A stretch of DNA of 64,000 nt from Congzhengia minquanensis (GTDB taxonomy: Bacteria > Bacillota > Clostridia > UBA1381 > UBA9506). Shown in pieces: positions 62,776-64,000 of the stretch. Within the stretch, counting starts at the first letter, position 1. Each line of letters begins with the position of its first letter. The stretch spans positions 310,001 through 374,000 of the forward strand of contig NZ_JACRSU010000003.1 in assembly GCF_014384785.1 (NCBI RefSeq), given 5' to 3'. A program made the translations under genes and the position numbers. A model generated the notes under the pieces. That model had not been told where the DNA came from. It did no database searches and saw only the letters and a program-made list of their open reading frames with translations.

Positions 62776-63865
62776 TGGGTTCACCTCCGTTTAACGTTAC
62801 AATTACAGGCTCGCCGCCTGCGGGGGACCAGATTTTGTCCAGTTCAGGCGCAATAATCCGAATTGCCGCCTCCTCGCTGGCAACGTAGACAATGTCACCG
62901 CGTTCTGCAGCCACCATCGACCGCAGCTTCAGCCGGTCGTTCAGCGCCATCATACCGCCCTCAAAGCCCAAAAGAATGGAAAACGGGCCGGTGATGAGCA
63001 GGCCGGGAAAAGTTTCCCGCAGGTATGTCAGCCGTTTTTTATCCTTTTCCGGCATCTGATCAATGGTGGACCAAAACGGCGCGGCTATGACCTCTGCGGT
63101 TTCTTTTAAAGAGAGGCCCTTGCGTCTGTTTAAGAAATCTATCATATAGGTGATAACCTCGGTGTCGGTGAGCAGGCAGCACTTGTAGCCGAACATTTCA
63201 ATATAGCGGCGATTCGCGTCGTAGGACGAAATTTCGCCGTTGTGGACAATGGAATAGTCCAGCATGGCAAAGGGATGGGCACCGCCCCACCAGCCTGGGG
63301 TGTTGGTTGGGTAGCGGCCGTGAGCCGTCCAGCAGTAACCCTCATATTCCTCTAAGCGGTAAAATGCGCCCACGTCTTCGGGAAAGCCCACCGCCTTAAA
63401 CACTCCCATGTTCTTTCCGCTGGAAAACACATAGGCACCAGAAATGTGGGTGTTGATTTTCATTACGCTCCGCGCCACAAACTCGCGTTCTTCTAGCTGA
63501 CTGTCGGCAAGTTTTGTTGGAAGCGGCGTTACAAAATAGCGCCAGATGAGGGGTTCGTCGGTGATGGACGCAACCTTTCTGGTGGGAATTTTTGAAAGGT
63601 TTACCACGTCGAAATGCAAATCCAAAAACTTTTCACATGCTGTTTTTGCTTCCAAACTGTCATAAAAAATGTGAAACGCATATAAATCGCGGTATTCGGG
63701 ATAAATGCCATAGCCGGCAAAGCCGCCGCCTAATCCGTTGGAGCGGTCGTGCATTACGGCGATGGATTTTATGATGTCGTCCCCCGCCATACGTCTGCCA
63801 TTCTTAGAAAATATGCCGGAGATGGCGCAGCCGGACGGAATGCGAACCTGGCCCTCTTTTACCAT
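62765..63865 (-). CDS. Glutamine amidotransferase (class II) subunit of split glutamate synthase
   Basis: 366 residues from the ATG at 63865, with AAAGGAGG 8 bases upstream; a TTG at 63889 is rejected. The Ntn-type nucleophile is probably Cys13 in PSGCAISGIF, so a 12-residue propeptide would have to be removed. Other class II motifs are seen: GRYPTNTPG, the oxyanion/substrate loop in HNGEISSYDANR, and LTDTEVITY. It releases ammonia from glutamine for the FMN subunit. First gene of the operon, preceded by a consensus promoter and an attenuator-like leader. Confidence 0.9.
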   Translation of the reverse strand: MVKEGQVRIPSGCAISGIFSKNGRRMAGDDIIKSIAVMHDRSNGLGGGFAGYGIYPEYRDLYAFHIFYDSLEAKTACEKFLDLHFDVVNLSKIPTRKVASITDEPLIWRYFVTPLPTKLADSQLEEREFVARSVMKINTHISGAYVFSSGKNMGVFKAVGFPEDVGAFYRLEEYEGYCWTAHGRYPTNTPGWWGGAHPFAMLDYSIVHNGEISSYDANRRYIEMFGYKCCLLTDTEVITYMIDFLNRRKGLSLKETAEVIAAPFWSTIDQMPEKDKKRLTYLRETFPGLLITGPFSILLGFEGGMMALNDRLKLRSMVAAERGDIVYVASEEAAIRIIAPELDKIWSPAGGEPVIVTLNGGEPNAN

Positions 63866-63887
63866 ATGAAAAACCTCCTTTAAATTC

Positions 63888-63951
63888 AAAAAAAAAAATA
63901 GAGCACCACCGAAAAGCCAGACCTGTCTTTTCGGTGGAACTCCATTGTTCC
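63888..63951 (-). promoter_or_regulatory. Attenuator leader: antiterminator/terminator pair before the glutamate synthase operon
   Basis: On the minus strand, hairpin A is GGAAC (63951-63947), hexaloop AATGGA (63946-63941), GTTCC (63940-63936). Hairpin B uses 63942-63927 and 63916-63901, a 16-position stem with an 11-bp perfect upper part (CCACCGAAAAG with CTTTTCGGTGG), one wobble and one mismatch below. An 11-base U-run (63898-63888) follows. A and B share 63936-63942 and exclude each other. The hexaloop has A at position 1 and G at position 4, the ANTAR recognition pattern. Only one such hairpin fits between the promoter and the terminator. Confidence 0.75.
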
Positions 63952-63960
63952 GTTATTCCT

Positions 63961-63989
63961 ATTATAAACAAAAAATGAAATTTTGTCAA
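63961..63989 (-). promoter_or_regulatory. Promoter of the glutamate synthase operon
   Basis: On the minus strand, TTGACA (63989-63984) and TATAAT (63966-63961) are separated by 17 bp: perfect consensus. Such a strong promoter placed directly ahead of a terminator hairpin suggests control by antitermination. Confidence 0.92.
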
Positions 63990-64000
63990 GGAAAAATTTC

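Noticed and set aside
62017..62856. 279-residue plus-strand open frame opposite the FMN glutamate synthase and amidotransferase genes
   Set aside because: It lies wholly antisense to two well-matched genes, has no ribosome site, and its translation shows no recognisable domain.
1..64000. tRNA, rRNA, CRISPR arrays, insertion sequences, integrases and phage genes
   Set aside because: Intergenic gaps were read for cloverleaf-like segments, spaced direct repeats and terminal inverted repeats, and the proteins for transposase or integrase motifs; none was found.

Overview
The window looks like a chromosome segment of a low-to-moderate GC Gram-positive anaerobe, most likely a gut Clostridia member. 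Supporting signs are strong AGGAGG-type ribosome binding sites, consensus -35/-10 promoters with 17-bp spacers, the LL-diaminopimelate aminotransferase route to lysine/peptidoglycan, an ANTAR regulator beside a short glutamine synthetase, a split ferredoxin-linked glutamate synthase, a membrane pyrophosphatase with the K+-dependent signature, FeoAB, and YesM/YesN-type signalling. No rRNA, tRNA, CRISPR array, IS element or phage gene was recognised. Gene density is high, and only one gene-free gap exceeds 300 bases (42864-43208).

Layout. 1-7.4 kb: end of an unknown gene, uppP, a divergent serC-serA pair, rpmB, and a heterodimeric ABC exporter with one degenerate ATPase site. 7.6-10.8 kb: a large secreted multi-module esterase behind an unusual pair of perfect inverted repeats. 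11-20.3 kb: a housekeeping run (DUF177, rpmF, DUF512 radical-SAM-like protein, der, plsY, gpsA, ftsY, UPF0182). 20.6-26 kb: sugar- and metabolite-related enzymes read from a divergent promoter pair, then hppA. 26-33 kb: GNAT, ACT-domain protein and paaK; feoAB; a DUF2975/HTH/DUF4153 membrane operon. 33.2-35.6 kb: a secreted rhamnogalacturonan-acetylesterase-like protein with three tandem binding modules.

35.7-42.9 kb: six tightly packed minus-strand genes behind one good promoter. They encode an HSL-type esterase, a condensation-domain-like acyltransferase, a DUF6320 zinc-ribbon membrane protein, an AraC-type response regulator, a Cache/HAMP histidine kinase and a membrane-anchored sugar-binding-type protein. 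43.2-47.1 kb: an FAD oxidoreductase, a DUF975-CmpB fusion and a protein with the architecture of a pentameric ligand-gated ion channel. 47.2-58.7 kb: a long minus-strand run from a heparinase II/III-like protein and a GH78 rhamnosidase through glnA, its ANTAR regulator, dapF, dapL, a HAD phosphatase, rsmE and a small membrane protein to glyA. 58.9-64 kb: a five-gene split glutamate synthase operon with a consensus promoter and a leader that folds as mutually exclusive antiterminator and terminator hairpins.

How it fits together. Nitrogen assimilation is represented by glnA, an ANTAR antiterminator-type regulator and glutamate synthase; the glutamate synthase leader carries a hexaloop hairpin of the kind ANTAR proteins bind, so the two loci may form one circuit. 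Carbohydrate functions (rhamnosidase, GH28-like helix protein, heparinase-like lyase, two secreted esterases, a sugar-binding sensory protein) point to growth on pectin-like or host glycans, with deacetylation outside the cell and several depolymerases lacking signal peptides inside it. The least understood parts are the six-gene acyl-transfer/sensing operon and the channel-like/DUF975-CmpB operon.
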